Below, one piece after another: positions 1-6,514 of a stretch of 6,539 nt of DNA. Position 1 is the stretch's first letter. The number at the start of each line of letters is the position of its first letter. Source of the DNA: Acidimicrobiaceae bacterium (GTDB lineage: Bacteria > Actinomycetota > Acidimicrobiia > Acidimicrobiales > UBA10347). The DNA lies in contig DNHM01000467.1 in NCBI GenBank assembly GCA_003485885.1, forward strand, positions 1 through 6,539, written 5' to 3'. Both the position numbers and the translations under genes were made by a program. A model generated the notes under the pieces. It ran no database searches. It was not told the origin of the DNA and was given only the letters and a program-made list of their open reading frames with translations.

Positions 1-1
1 C

Positions 2-97
2 CTGCCACTGGTGTTCGATGGCGATGAGCGCCAGTTCCACGGGACCATGCCCTACAACGCCGACGTGCCAGTCACCTGGTCCTACGAACGACTCTGA
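2..97 (+). CDS. C-terminal 31 codons of an unidentified protein (partial)
   Basis: An open frame enters from the left edge and stops at TGA 95-97. It has the base pattern of real coding sequence: most third positions are G or C, while second positions are mixed. The visible tail starts LPLVFDGDERQFHG and ends DVPVTWSYERL. It is acidic and aromatic, with no membrane segment. I do not recognise the family and assign no function. The gene runs towards the GGDEF-EAL gene on the other strand, with 78 bp between their stop codons. Its start and most of its body lie outside the window. Confidence is for there being a real gene end here, not for any identity. Confidence 0.6.
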   Translation: MPLVFDGDERQFHGTMPYNADVPVTWSYERL

Positions 98-120
98 AGA
101 ACCGTCGACCCCAGCGGAAC

Positions 121-168
121 GGTGGAACCCCGAGCGCAGCGGTGGAACCCCGAGCGCAGCAGTGGAAC
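121..168. repeat. 20-bp tandem repeat, about 2.4 copies, between convergent genes
   Basis: The unit GGTGGAACCCCGAGCGCAGC occurs perfectly at 121-140 and 141-160. A degenerate third partial copy begins at 161 (AGTGGAAC). The array fills most of the 78-bp gap between the stop of the plus-strand partial gene and the stop of the minus-strand GGDEF-EAL gene. It is not a clear hairpin and has no T-run, so it is not an ordinary Rho-independent terminator. The only inverted match nearby is a weak ACCGT/ACGGT pair at 101-105 and 119-123. It probably arose by slippage or local duplication. Confidence 0.85.
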
Positions 169-175
169 GCGGTAG

Positions 176-1576
176 TTAGAAGCGGCTCGTCAGGTGAGCA
201 CCAAAGGGACCGTTGTCGAGCAAGGTGGCAAACTCACCAGCATCGACTGCCTTGCTAAAGAGAAACCCTTGACCTCGATCAATCCCGATGCGGGCAAGGA
301 AGTCAGCCTGACTCGGTGTCTCCACTCCTTCGGCAACCACGATCATGTTCGTACTGCGGGCAAAGTCAGCCAAGCTGGTGACCAGGCTTCGCACTCGCCA
401 ATCGGTATCAATCCTTGCAACATAGGAACGATCGATCTTCAGTCCATCAATTGGCAAGTCGCTCAACATCTGCAGAGATGAGTAACCAGCGCCGAAGTCG
501 TCGAGCATAATCTGAGCGCCAAGTTCACGTAGCTGGTTCAGTGTCTGGCGAGTGCCCTCGAAGTCGTGGATGATGTCGGTCTCGGCAATCTCCAACCGCA
601 TGCCTTGGAATGGGCGACCGATCGGATCTTGCTCGTGCAAGGTCAACAGACTCGGAAGGTGAGCGGCTGCCACATTGAGTGCGACCGGAAGGTTGCATCC
701 GCTGGACCGGTGCCACGCCCACAACTGACCAGCCATTTCAACCATCAGTTGTTCGAGCATGCCAGCCCGCCGGGCGACGTCAATAAAGGAGCTGGCGATC
801 TCGACCCCGTCGGTTGTGCGCCATCGAGCCAGGGCCTCGGCGGCCACGATCTCGCCGGCAACCATGTCGACCTCGGGTTGATACCAGGCTTCGATCTGGC
901 CGCCAGCTAATGCATCGCGCAGCGCAAGTTCGGTGCGGACTCGAGCGTCGCGTTTGGCTCGTAGTGCGGCGTCGGCGAACACGGCCTGGCCTCGGCCTCG
1001 CTCCTTAGCTTCGTAGAGCGCGGCATCGGCATGGCGGTACAACTCGTCGGCAGATTCATGGTCGATCGACGCCGCCAGACCAATGCTGGTTCCGATGCTG
1101 AGCAGCACACCATCAATCTTGAACGGATCCGCAAACTTGGCGAGAAGACGATCGGAGACCAAGCCCAGATGTTCGAACGATGTCAGACGCCGCATCAGGA
1201 CAACAAGTTCGTCCCCGCCCACTCGAGCGAGGACAGCATCCTCATCCGCAATAGCCCGTTTGATGCGCAGGCCCGCAGCCTTCAGCAGTTCGTCACCTGC
1301 GGCGTGGCCAAGCGAATCGTTGACAAACTTGAAACGATCAAGGTCAAGGAACAACAGCCCGACACTGCCGGCCTTCCCGCCACTTGCCGTGAGCGCTTCG
1401 GCCAACTCAATATGTAATAGGTCACGATTCGGCACATGCATAAGCAAGTCATGGCTAGCCCGGTATCGCAGTTCTTCGTTCAGTGCCGTGAGGTCAGAAA
1501 GTCGAGCCAGTCGACGCCAAAGTTCTGCAGAAACTGCGCACGACAAGACTGTTGCAACCGTGGCGACGATCAGCAA
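176..1576 (-). CDS. GGDEF-EAL cyclic-di-GMP protein, probable phosphodiesterase; 5' end doubtful
   Basis: This is a tandem GGDEF-EAL protein that makes or breaks the second messenger cyclic-di-GMP. Numbering is from the TTG at 1574-1576 (466 aa). Residues 1-20 form a membrane helix and about 21-40 a short linker. The GGDEF domain (about 41-200) has HDxxxxxPNR at 42-51, the metal Asp in FLDLDRFK (D78), NDSLGHAAGD at 86-95 and the signature GGDEL at 120-124. The RxxD inhibitory site reads DEDA (111-114) and is absent. The EAL domain (about 215-455) keeps the full catalytic set: E247 of EAL, N301, E329, D359-D360, K380, E416, E419 and Q436, with DDFGAGYSSL as loop 6. From this I infer an active phosphodiesterase; the GGDEF half may be weak, or may only bind GTP. 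The TTG start has no ribosome-binding site, and the frame stays open upstream to a TGA at 1643-1645. The true N-terminus is therefore probably encoded out of frame upstream (see 1577-1919). Stop is TAA 176-178. Confidence 0.9.
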   Translation of the reverse strand: MLIVATVATVLSCAVSAELWRRLARLSDLTALNEELRYRASHDLLMHVPNRDLLHIELAEALTASGGKAGSVGLLFLDLDRFKFVNDSLGHAAGDELLKAAGLRIKRAIADEDAVLARVGGDELVVLMRRLTSFEHLGLVSDRLLAKFADPFKIDGVLLSIGTSIGLAASIDHESADELYRHADAALYEAKERGRGQAVFADAALRAKRDARVRTELALRDALAGGQIEAWYQPEVDMVAGEIVAAEALARWRTTDGVEIASSFIDVARRAGMLEQLMVEMAGQLWAWHRSSGCNLPVALNVAAAHLPSLLTLHEQDPIGRPFQGMRLEIAETDIIHDFEGTRQTLNQLRELGAQIMLDDFGAGYSSLQMLSDLPIDGLKIDRSYVARIDTDWRVRSLVTSLADFARSTNMIVVAEGVETPSQADFLARIGIDRGQGFLFSKAVDAGEFATLLDNGPFGAHLTSRF

Positions 1577-1919
1577 TACAGTCGGCCGAACGGAACGACC
1601 AGACCGCGGTAAGGGTAAGAACGAAGATCGGTAGCACTGCCATCACCAGGACGGTCATCCGGCGGGTTGCGGCGAGCAGGCCGGAGCGTGGTTCGTCGAC
1701 ATGAGTGGTGGAATATGCAGCGCCAAGCACTCGTGGAGTGGGAAGGGCGAGCACGGGCACAAAAGTTCGTCGCGGGGATCGCGTAGCGGACTTGAGCAAA
1801 CCAACCAAGGTTTGTTGTCTCAGAGCGCGCCGGTTACGTGTTGGTATCCAGGCCACAGATCACAACATAAACCGCATCAACAACACAAGCATCGCAAACA
1901 CCGGGCAATTTGGTGACAC
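1577..1919 (-). pseudogene. Disrupted membrane-domain 5' part of the GGDEF-EAL gene (nonsense codon plus frameshift)
   Basis: A well-placed AGGGTGGAG (1926-1934) precedes GTG 1917-1919 by 6 nt. The frame reads MSPNCPVFAMLVLLMRFML, then TGA at 1860-1862. It reopens at GTG 1854-1856 (MAWIPTRNRR...) and continues through an Arg-rich, Pro-containing stretch to a clear membrane helix MTVLVMAVLPIFVLTLTAVW at 1599-1658. It then drifts into unlikely sequence rich in Cys and Arg, and stops at 1494. From about 1582 downwards a second membrane helix (TVLLIVATVATVLSCAVS) continues one base out of register, in the GGDEF-EAL frame. Two adjacent helices split between two frames suggest that a single-base change at about 1580-1598 broke one original membrane-anchored protein. 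Alternatives are sequencing or assembly error, or two separate overlapping genes. A TGG-to-TGA change would explain the first stop, since W fits there, but this is inference. Confidence 0.5.
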
Positions 1920-1925
1920 CCACTA

Positions 1926-1934
1926 CTCCACCCT
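1926..1934 (-). promoter_or_regulatory. Ribosome-binding site in front of GTG 1917-1919
   Basis: On the minus strand AGGGTGGAG lies 6 nt before GTG TCA CCA. It is the best Shine-Dalgarno-like match between purN and the GGDEF-EAL domains; the other possible starts (GTG 1854-1856, TTG 1574-1576) have none. It marks the likely original start of the c-di-GMP gene, although the frame stops after 19 codons. Confidence 0.4.
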
Positions 1935-1954
1935 GTCTGGCCTACCGCAAACAT

Positions 1955-1978
1955 GGCGCAAACTGCGTCAGCTGCGCC
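1955..1978 (-). terminator. Weak hairpin just downstream of purN
   Basis: GGCGCA (1955-1960) and TGCGCC (1973-1978) are perfect inverted repeats with a 12-nt loop, starting 14 nt past the purN stop. There is no T-run after the stem on the minus strand (ATGTTTG follows), so termination here is uncertain. It could mark the end of the purine unit, or it could be chance. Confidence 0.2.
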
Positions 1979-1991
1979 GCTCAGTGTCGAG

Positions 1992-2663
1992 CTACGGCCT
2001 CGGTCCACCCAGCGCCATAGCAGCACCAGCGACAATAAGCCGATGCTCGGTTGCATGTAGCCGGGACGCAAAGTCATCCAACGAATCACCGACAACGAAC
2101 GGCACAGTCTCGGTCAAGATGACCGGTCCGACATCGACACCTTCGTCCGGAACCCAGTGCACCATCACGCCGGACTCATCGATTTCGCCGGCCACCCATG
2201 CCTCATACGCCCGCTCGATCGACCGGATTCCCGGGAACTCTCCCGGCTGTGCCGGATGCAGATTGATCATGGGAAAGGCAGCGCCGACCTTGGACCCCAG
2301 AATGCGCATCCATCCGGCCAACACCACCAGATCCGGTTCACAGCTTGTGAGGAGTTCGATGAGGCGCCCATCGGCTGCGTGTCGCACATCGGGATCGCTG
2401 CCCGCGTGTTCGATCACATGGCAGGCAATATCGGCCGCTTCGGCTCGCTTGATCACGCCAGCTCCTGGCCGGTTGGTGATCACCGCCACGACGCGTGCGT
2501 CCAGGTCGCCGTCATCACAAGCATCGATCAGAGCCTGACAATTCGTGCCCCCACCAGAGGCCAGCACGACGATACGACCGGGCTGATTCTCTGTTGCACC
2601 GGGCTGATTCTCTGTTGCACCGGGCTGGGCCACAACGCCCGAACCGACAGTCGTGTGTGCCAT
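1992..2663 (-). CDS. purN: Phosphoribosylglycinamide formyltransferase (GART), folate-dependent
   Basis: PurN transfers a formyl group from 10-formyltetrahydrofolate to GAR, giving FGAR (step 3 of purine synthesis, cytoplasmic). The 223-aa product shows the phosphate-binding start RIVVLASGGGTN (30-41) and AGWMRIL (116-122). The catalytic trio seen in the E. coli enzyme is present: N134 and H136 in NLHP, and D177 in GVDVGP. The segment after FPG (about 146-164) is some 5 residues longer than in E. coli PurN. The first 29 residues are an added low-complexity tail containing the repeat QPGATEN; the family normally starts close to the RIVVLASG strand. I keep ATG 2661-2663 because it lies only 9 bp after the purM stop. 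An internal GTG in the tail is possible. The ribosome-binding site is weak, so coupling to purM translation is likely. Last gene of the pur block; stop TAG. Confidence 0.96.
   Translation of the reverse strand: MAHTTVGSGVVAQPGATENQPGATENQPGRIVVLASGGGTNCQALIDACDDGDLDARVVAVITNRPGAGVIKRAEAADIACHVIEHAGSDPDVRHAADGRLIELLTSCEPDLVVLAGWMRILGSKVGAAFPMINLHPAQPGEFPGIRSIERAYEAWVAGEIDESGVMVHWVPDEGVDVGPVILTETVPFVVGDSLDDFASRLHATEHRLIVAGAAMALGGPRP
2578..2627. repeat. 21-bp in-frame tandem repeat in the purN 5' end, 2.4 copies
   Basis: Two perfect 21-bp copies lie at 2578-2598 and 2599-2619, followed by an 8-bp partial copy (CCGGGCTG, 2620-2627). On the coding strand each unit encodes QPGATEN, so PurN carries QPG-ATEN-QPG-ATEN-QPG at residues 13-29, directly before the first beta strand. 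The unit is a multiple of three, so copy-number change would keep the frame and only lengthen or shorten a disordered tail. Confidence 0.92.
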
Positions 2664-2672
2664 AACGTGCCG

Positions 2673-3704
2673 CTAAATATTCACAAGCTGGACACGAGCC
2701 GACGAACCGTCGTAGGCCACGGTCTCACCAATAATCCAGGTCGCTTCATCAATTGAGGCCTGCACCGAGGCAACGTCGTCAGCCGCAACGATCAGAACCA
2801 TGCCGATACCGCAGTTGAAGATCTGATGTGCATCTTCGATACCGAGTTCAGCGCCCTGGATCAGCCAATCGAACAATGCAGGCCGCTGCCATGCGCTCAC
2901 GTCGACTACAGCACCAACATGTTCGGGCAGCACTCGGGGAAGATTATCCTGCATGCCACCACCGGTGATGTGAGCCATCGCCATGAGCAGGTCCTGCTCG
3001 ATAACCGACGCAAGCACACCGTGATAGCTGCGATGGGTCGCACACAACGCAGCACCAATGGACTCGCCGTTGCCGCCAGGAAGCGGAGCGGTGAGTGGCG
3101 TGTCGCCAACAACCTTTCGAGCCAAGCTGTAGCCGTTCGTGTGCAGCCCGCTGCTCGCTACACCAATAAGCACGTGACCAGCTTCGATACCGGCCTTCGG
3201 AAGCAACTTCGATCGAGATACCGCACCAACCATGGTGCCAGCGATATCGACAGCGCCATCGGTGAACACACCTGGCATCTCGGCCGTTTCGCCGCCAAGC
3301 AGAATGCAGTTCGATGCTCGACAAGCTTCGGCCATGCCGTCGACGATCCGCCCGACGATCTCTGGATCAAGGCGTTGCGCAGCGACCGTGTCGAGGAAGA
3401 ACAATGGCACGGCTCCCTGCACGAGGACATCGTTAATGCCATGGTTCACGATGTCGCCGCCAGCACCTTCCCAAAGGTCCATAGCTGCAGTCAGCTTGGT
3501 CTTGGTGCCAACGCCATCAGTGCTAGCCACCATGAGCGGATCATCGATGCCGGCCAGAGATGCCAGGTCAAACACGCCACCGAAACCACCGATGCCGGAC
3601 ACGACACGTTCATCGTGAGTGCTCTTCACCGCAGCCGAAATACGCGCAATCGTCTCGGCGCCAGACGTCAGCGAAACGCCAGCTGCTTCATATGCATCGC
3701 TCAT
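2673..3704 (-). CDS. purM: Phosphoribosylformylglycinamidine cyclo-ligase (AIR synthetase)
   Basis: PurM closes the imidazole ring: FGAM plus ATP gives AIR (step 5). The 343-aa product matches the usual family length and shows every family motif in order: SGIGGFGG (36-43), STDGVGTK (61-68), GINDVLVQGAVPLFFLD (89-105), GGETAEMPG (137-145), SSGLHTNGYSLAR (184-196), HITGGG (245-250) and FNCGIGM (296-302). I place the start at ATG 3702-3704, with GGAG 5 nt upstream. A longer in-frame GTG start at 3738-3740 would put the purD-purM hairpin inside the coding region and adds residues (ISPGEITFGDS) that do not look like family sequence. It lies 55 bp after purD and 9 bp before purN. Stop TAG. Confidence 0.97.
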   Translation of the reverse strand: MSDAYEAAGVSLTSGAETIARISAAVKSTHDERVVSGIGGFGGVFDLASLAGIDDPLMVASTDGVGTKTKLTAAMDLWEGAGGDIVNHGINDVLVQGAVPLFFLDTVAAQRLDPEIVGRIVDGMAEACRASNCILLGGETAEMPGVFTDGAVDIAGTMVGAVSRSKLLPKAGIEAGHVLIGVASSGLHTNGYSLARKVVGDTPLTAPLPGGNGESIGAALCATHRSYHGVLASVIEQDLLMAMAHITGGGMQDNLPRVLPEHVGAVVDVSAWQRPALFDWLIQGAELGIEDAHQIFNCGIGMVLIVAADDVASVQASIDEATWIIGETVAYDGSSARVQLVNI

Positions 3705-3709
3705 ACTGT

Positions 3710-3713
3710 CTCC
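3710..3713 (-). promoter_or_regulatory. purM ribosome-binding site
   Basis: On the minus strand GGAG is followed by ACAGT and then ATG 3702-3704. This spacing is good and decides the purM start in favour of the ATG over the upstream in-frame GTG. The site sits immediately 3' of the hairpin at 3718-3740. Confidence 0.7.
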
Positions 3714-3717
3714 AAAT

Positions 3718-3740
3718 GTGATCTCCCCAGGAGAGATCAC
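3718..3740. promoter_or_regulatory. Perfect 8-bp hairpin between purD and purM
   Basis: GTGATCTC (3718-3725) and GAGATCAC (3733-3740) are exact inverted repeats around the 7-nt spacer CCCAGGA. The element fills much of the 55-bp gap and ends 4 nt before the GGAG of purM on the minus strand. It could be an RNA hairpin tuning purM translation or purD mRNA stability, a weak attenuator (only ATTT follows), or a dyad-symmetric protein site. The sequence alone does not decide between these. Confidence 0.55.
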
Positions 3741-3759
3741 ACTTCACTTATCTCAGTTA

Positions 3760-5037
3760 TCAGGTGGACTTGCCGGAACGGACGGAGGAATGACGCCAGC
3801 CAATATCGCCCCGAGCGAACAGGCCGTGGCCGGTGACTTGATCGACGAGCCGATACACGATGGACAAGGCCGTATCGAGGTCGACACCCATCCCAGTCAC
3901 AGCAAGCACACGGCCGCCGCTTGAAACCAAGTGGCCATCGTCGTCACGGGTGGCACCAGCATAAAACGTGCATACGTCGTGGGTGCTGCCAAGATCGGGA
4001 ACGGCCACACCCTTGACGGGATCTGCCGGATATCCGTCTGCGCAGACAACCACTGTTGCTGCCACACCATCGCGCATCTCGACCGTGACCTGATCAAGGG
4101 TGCCATTCGCAGCAGCCGCGAATAACTCGAGGCCGTCGGATTCCAACATAGGGAGGATGACTTCGGCCTCGGGGTCCCCGAATCGACAGTTGTACTCGAC
4201 CAGCTTGGGGCCGGTCGGCGTGAGCATGATGCCTGCGAACAAAACGCCGACGTACGGGGTGCCTGCAGCCGTCATGCCAGCGATCGCCGGTTCCAAGAAC
4301 AGCGATGCCAGTTCAGCCTGGCGAGCCGCATCGATTCCTGGTACCGGGCTGAACGCTCCCATACCACCGGTGTTCGGGCCGGTGTCTCCCTCGCCAACTC
4401 GCTTGTGGTCTTGTGCGGTTGCCAGCGCGATCACTGTGGTGCCATCGCTGACGCCGAAGAGGCTCAGCTCTTCGCCAGCCATACGTTCCTCGAGCACGAT
4501 GGTCGAACCCGAAACCCCGAGCGCTCCCCCATCGATCATCGACGTGATCGCAGCGATGGTCTCCTCGCGGCTCTCGGGGATGACTACACCTTTGCCGGCC
4601 GCAAGGCCATCGGCCTTGACCACGACGTCGAAAGGTTGCTCGTCGAACCAGGCAATCGCGTCGTCTGTTGACGTGAAGGTCTTCGACGCCGGCGAGGGAA
4701 TGCCACACGACTCAGCGAACGCACGGGTAAATGACTTCGACCCTTCGAGTTGTGCTGCCGCTTGTGATGGCCCGAAACACGCGATGCCAGCACTGGCAAG
4801 CGCGTCGGCGATCCCAGCGACCAATGGTGCTTCGGGCCCGACTACGACCAGATCGATGCCGTTCGATTGGCAGTAGTTCACGACACCGTTGGTATCGGCC
4901 ACGTCGAGGCGGATGTTCTGATCCTGAGTACCAGCATTGCCCGGAGCCACAGCCAGTGAGGTCAGCATGTCGCTGCGCAGGATGACCTGCGCAAGCGCGT
5001 GTTCGCGTCCGCCCGATCCAATCAGCAGAACCTTCAT
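3760..5037 (-). CDS. purD: Phosphoribosylamine-glycine ligase (GAR synthetase)
   Basis: PurD joins glycine to phosphoribosylamine using ATP (step 2), taking the unstable product of PurF. The 425-aa product is normal for a stand-alone, single-function enzyme. It shows the N-domain GSGGREH (7-13) and VGPEAPL (66-72), then the ATP-grasp part with KADGLAAGKG (141-150), QDHKR (209-213), GPNTGGMGA (220-228) and the metal-binding EYNCRFGDPE (281-290). The C-domain ends with GDIGWR (410-415). Start ATG 5035-5037 has AGGTGG (5045-5050) 7 nt upstream. The gene follows purF after 43 bp. The stop is TGA followed in frame by TAA, a double stop, then the purM leader with its hairpin. Confidence 0.97.
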   Translation of the reverse strand: MKVLLIGSGGREHALAQVILRSDMLTSLAVAPGNAGTQDQNIRLDVADTNGVVNYCQSNGIDLVVVGPEAPLVAGIADALASAGIACFGPSQAAAQLEGSKSFTRAFAESCGIPSPASKTFTSTDDAIAWFDEQPFDVVVKADGLAAGKGVVIPESREETIAAITSMIDGGALGVSGSTIVLEERMAGEELSLFGVSDGTTVIALATAQDHKRVGEGDTGPNTGGMGAFSPVPGIDAARQAELASLFLEPAIAGMTAAGTPYVGVLFAGIMLTPTGPKLVEYNCRFGDPEAEVILPMLESDGLELFAAAANGTLDQVTVEMRDGVAATVVVCADGYPADPVKGVAVPDLGSTHDVCTFYAGATRDDDGHLVSSGGRVLAVTGMGVDLDTALSIVYRLVDQVTGHGLFARGDIGWRHSSVRSGKST

Positions 5038-5044
5038 CGCTCAC

Positions 5045-5050
5045 CCACCT
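5045..5050 (-). promoter_or_regulatory. purD ribosome-binding site
   Basis: On the minus strand AGGTGG lies 7 nt before ATG 5035-5037, within the 43-bp gap after purF. It supports independent initiation of purD at this ATG. Confidence 0.65.
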
Positions 5051-5080
5051 GGATCCTGCTCGGCATCTCGGAACGCATGA

Positions 5081-6514
5081 CTACGCCAGTACGCCGTCGA
5101 AGCGTTTCTTGGAAGTCGTCGGCAGTTGCAGTTGCACAGGGATCGGGTAGTCGCCCGTGAAACAGGCGTTGCAGTAACCGTCTTGGCGGCCCAAGGCTTC
5201 CATCATGACGGGCACGCTCAGGTAACCAAGCGAGTCTGCACCGATATGGGCTGCGATCTCGTCGACGCTCAGGTGATGAGCGATCAGCTCCTCGTGGGTA
5301 CCCATGTCGACACCAAAGAAACACGGATGGGCAATGGGCGGGCATGTCACACGCATGTGCACTTCGAGCGCCCCAGCCTCGCGGATCATTCTCACCAGAG
5401 GCCCGCTGGTCGTACCTCGCACGATCGAATCGTCGACCACGACGACTCGCTTGCCCTCGATGTTTTCGCGGAGCGTGTTGAACTTGAGCGCCACACCCTG
5501 GCGGCGAAGTTCATCGGTCGGTTCAATAAAGGTACGACCGATGTAGCGGTTCTTCACGAAACCTTCGTTGTACGGGATTCCGCTGTAGGCGGCGTAGCCA
5601 ATGGCGGCTGGCAGTGAGCTATCAGGTACTGGGATCACTACGTCGGCTTCGACCGGGTGCTCAGCTGCCACCGCAGCGCCGAAACGCTGTCGCACCTGGT
5701 GGATCGACATGTCATCCCAGATGGCGTCGGGGCGGCTGAAGTAGATCTGCTCGAACGTGCATCGGGCTTGCCGTGGCGCGGGGTCCAGGCCTTTTATGCT
5801 GCGAGCCATCTGACCCTGCAGCACAACAATTTCACCGGGTTCCACCTCGCGAATATTGTCGCAGCCAAGCGTGCGCAGTGCACCTGTCTCTGAGGCGAGC
5901 GCATGCCCGCCGTTTGGCAGGCGGCCCATAGAAAGCGGACGGAATCCCCACGGATCTCTGCAGCCGATGACCTTGGTGCCGCTGAGGATTACCAGGCTGA
6001 AGGCGCCCTGCCATTGGCCCATGACCTGCGACAGTCGATGTTCCCAGGTGTCGCCTTCGGTGGCGGCCAGCATGAGTGCGAGTACTTCGGAGTCGCTGGA
6101 ACTGGACAGTCCGGCGCCCCGTTTGAGTAGGCCTTCGCGCAGCTTGTCTGCGTTGACCAGGTTGCCGTTGTGGGCAATACCGAGCGGGCCATGCATGGTC
6201 TCGACCACGTACGGCTGCACGTTGCGTTCGGAGCTGGAACCGGTCGTGGAATAGCGGGTATGTCCGATGGCCAAGCCACCAACCAGCGGGTCCAACGTGG
6301 CCGCGTCGAAGACCTGCGACACCAGACCCATGTCCTTGTGGACTCGCACTGCCTGGCCGTCGGCCACGGCGATACCCGCGGCTTCTTGACCACGGTGCTG
6401 CAGCGCGTAGATGCCGAAGAAGGCGAGCTGGGCAGCATCGACACCAGGTGTCGAGATACCGATGACCCCGCACTCTTCTTTCGGCGAATCGAGTTCAGGG
6501 TCAGCGTAGTTCAT
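5081..6514 (-). CDS. purF: Amidophosphoribosyltransferase (glutamine PRPP amidotransferase)
   Basis: PurF makes 5-phosphoribosylamine from PRPP and glutamine, the committed and usually feedback-controlled first step. From ATG 6512-6514 the product is 477 aa, close to B. subtilis PurF (476). It has a 14-residue leader before ECGVIGI, so C15 should become the N-terminal catalytic Cys after leader cleavage. The glutaminase domain shows ALQHRGQEAAGIA, GHTRYSTTG, AHNGNLVN, SSSSDSEV and CRDPWGFRPL. The transferase domain carries the PRPP loop VVVVDDSIVRGTTSG (357-371). Four Cys at the positions of the B. subtilis [4Fe-4S] ligands are present: C252 (CTFEQIYFSRPDA), C398 (HPCFFG), C448 and C451 (YCNACFTG). 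This is therefore the oxygen-sensitive Fe-S type, not the E. coli type. A GTG 7 codons upstream (6533-6535) is a less likely start. Stop TAG. First gene of the block in this window. Confidence 0.97.
   Translation of the reverse strand: MNYADPELDSPKEECGVIGISTPGVDAAQLAFFGIYALQHRGQEAAGIAVADGQAVRVHKDMGLVSQVFDAATLDPLVGGLAIGHTRYSTTGSSSERNVQPYVVETMHGPLGIAHNGNLVNADKLREGLLKRGAGLSSSSDSEVLALMLAATEGDTWEHRLSQVMGQWQGAFSLVILSGTKVIGCRDPWGFRPLSMGRLPNGGHALASETGALRTLGCDNIREVEPGEIVVLQGQMARSIKGLDPAPRQARCTFEQIYFSRPDAIWDDMSIHQVRQRFGAAVAAEHPVEADVVIPVPDSSLPAAIGYAAYSGIPYNEGFVKNRYIGRTFIEPTDELRRQGVALKFNTLRENIEGKRVVVVDDSIVRGTTSGPLVRMIREAGALEVHMRVTCPPIAHPCFFGVDMGTHEELIAHHLSVDEIAAHIGADSLGYLSVPVMMEALGRQDGYCNACFTGDYPIPVQLQLPTTSKKRFDGVLA

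Noticed and set aside
1860..1862. TGA read as tryptophan (alternative genetic code)
   Set aside because: TGA ends purD at the expected length, followed by an in-frame TAA, and ends the left partial gene, so the standard code applies.
1877..2095. Minus-strand 72-codon frame with a membrane-like stretch (SIGLLSLVLLWRW)
   Set aside because: The hydrophobic stretch overlaps the 3' end of purN in another frame and is explained by it; beyond purN the frame is Cys-rich and shows no pattern.
1705..2538. 277-codon open frame on the plus strand across the purN-GGDEF-EAL gap
   Set aside because: It lies mostly antisense to the clear purN gene, its product is Ser/Thr/Pro/Arg-rich without any motif, and it matches a typical high-GC shadow frame.
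3705..3740. purM starting 12 codons earlier at GTG 3738-3740
   Set aside because: The extra residues are the hairpin read as protein, and the downstream ATG has a well-placed GGAG.
2826..3836. 336-codon open frame on the plus strand
   Set aside because: It is antisense to purM, whose family motifs are complete; the product has no recognisable domain.
4100..4876. 258-codon open frame on the plus strand
   Set aside because: It is antisense to purD and is low-complexity Ser/Pro/Ala-rich sequence, a shadow of the real gene.
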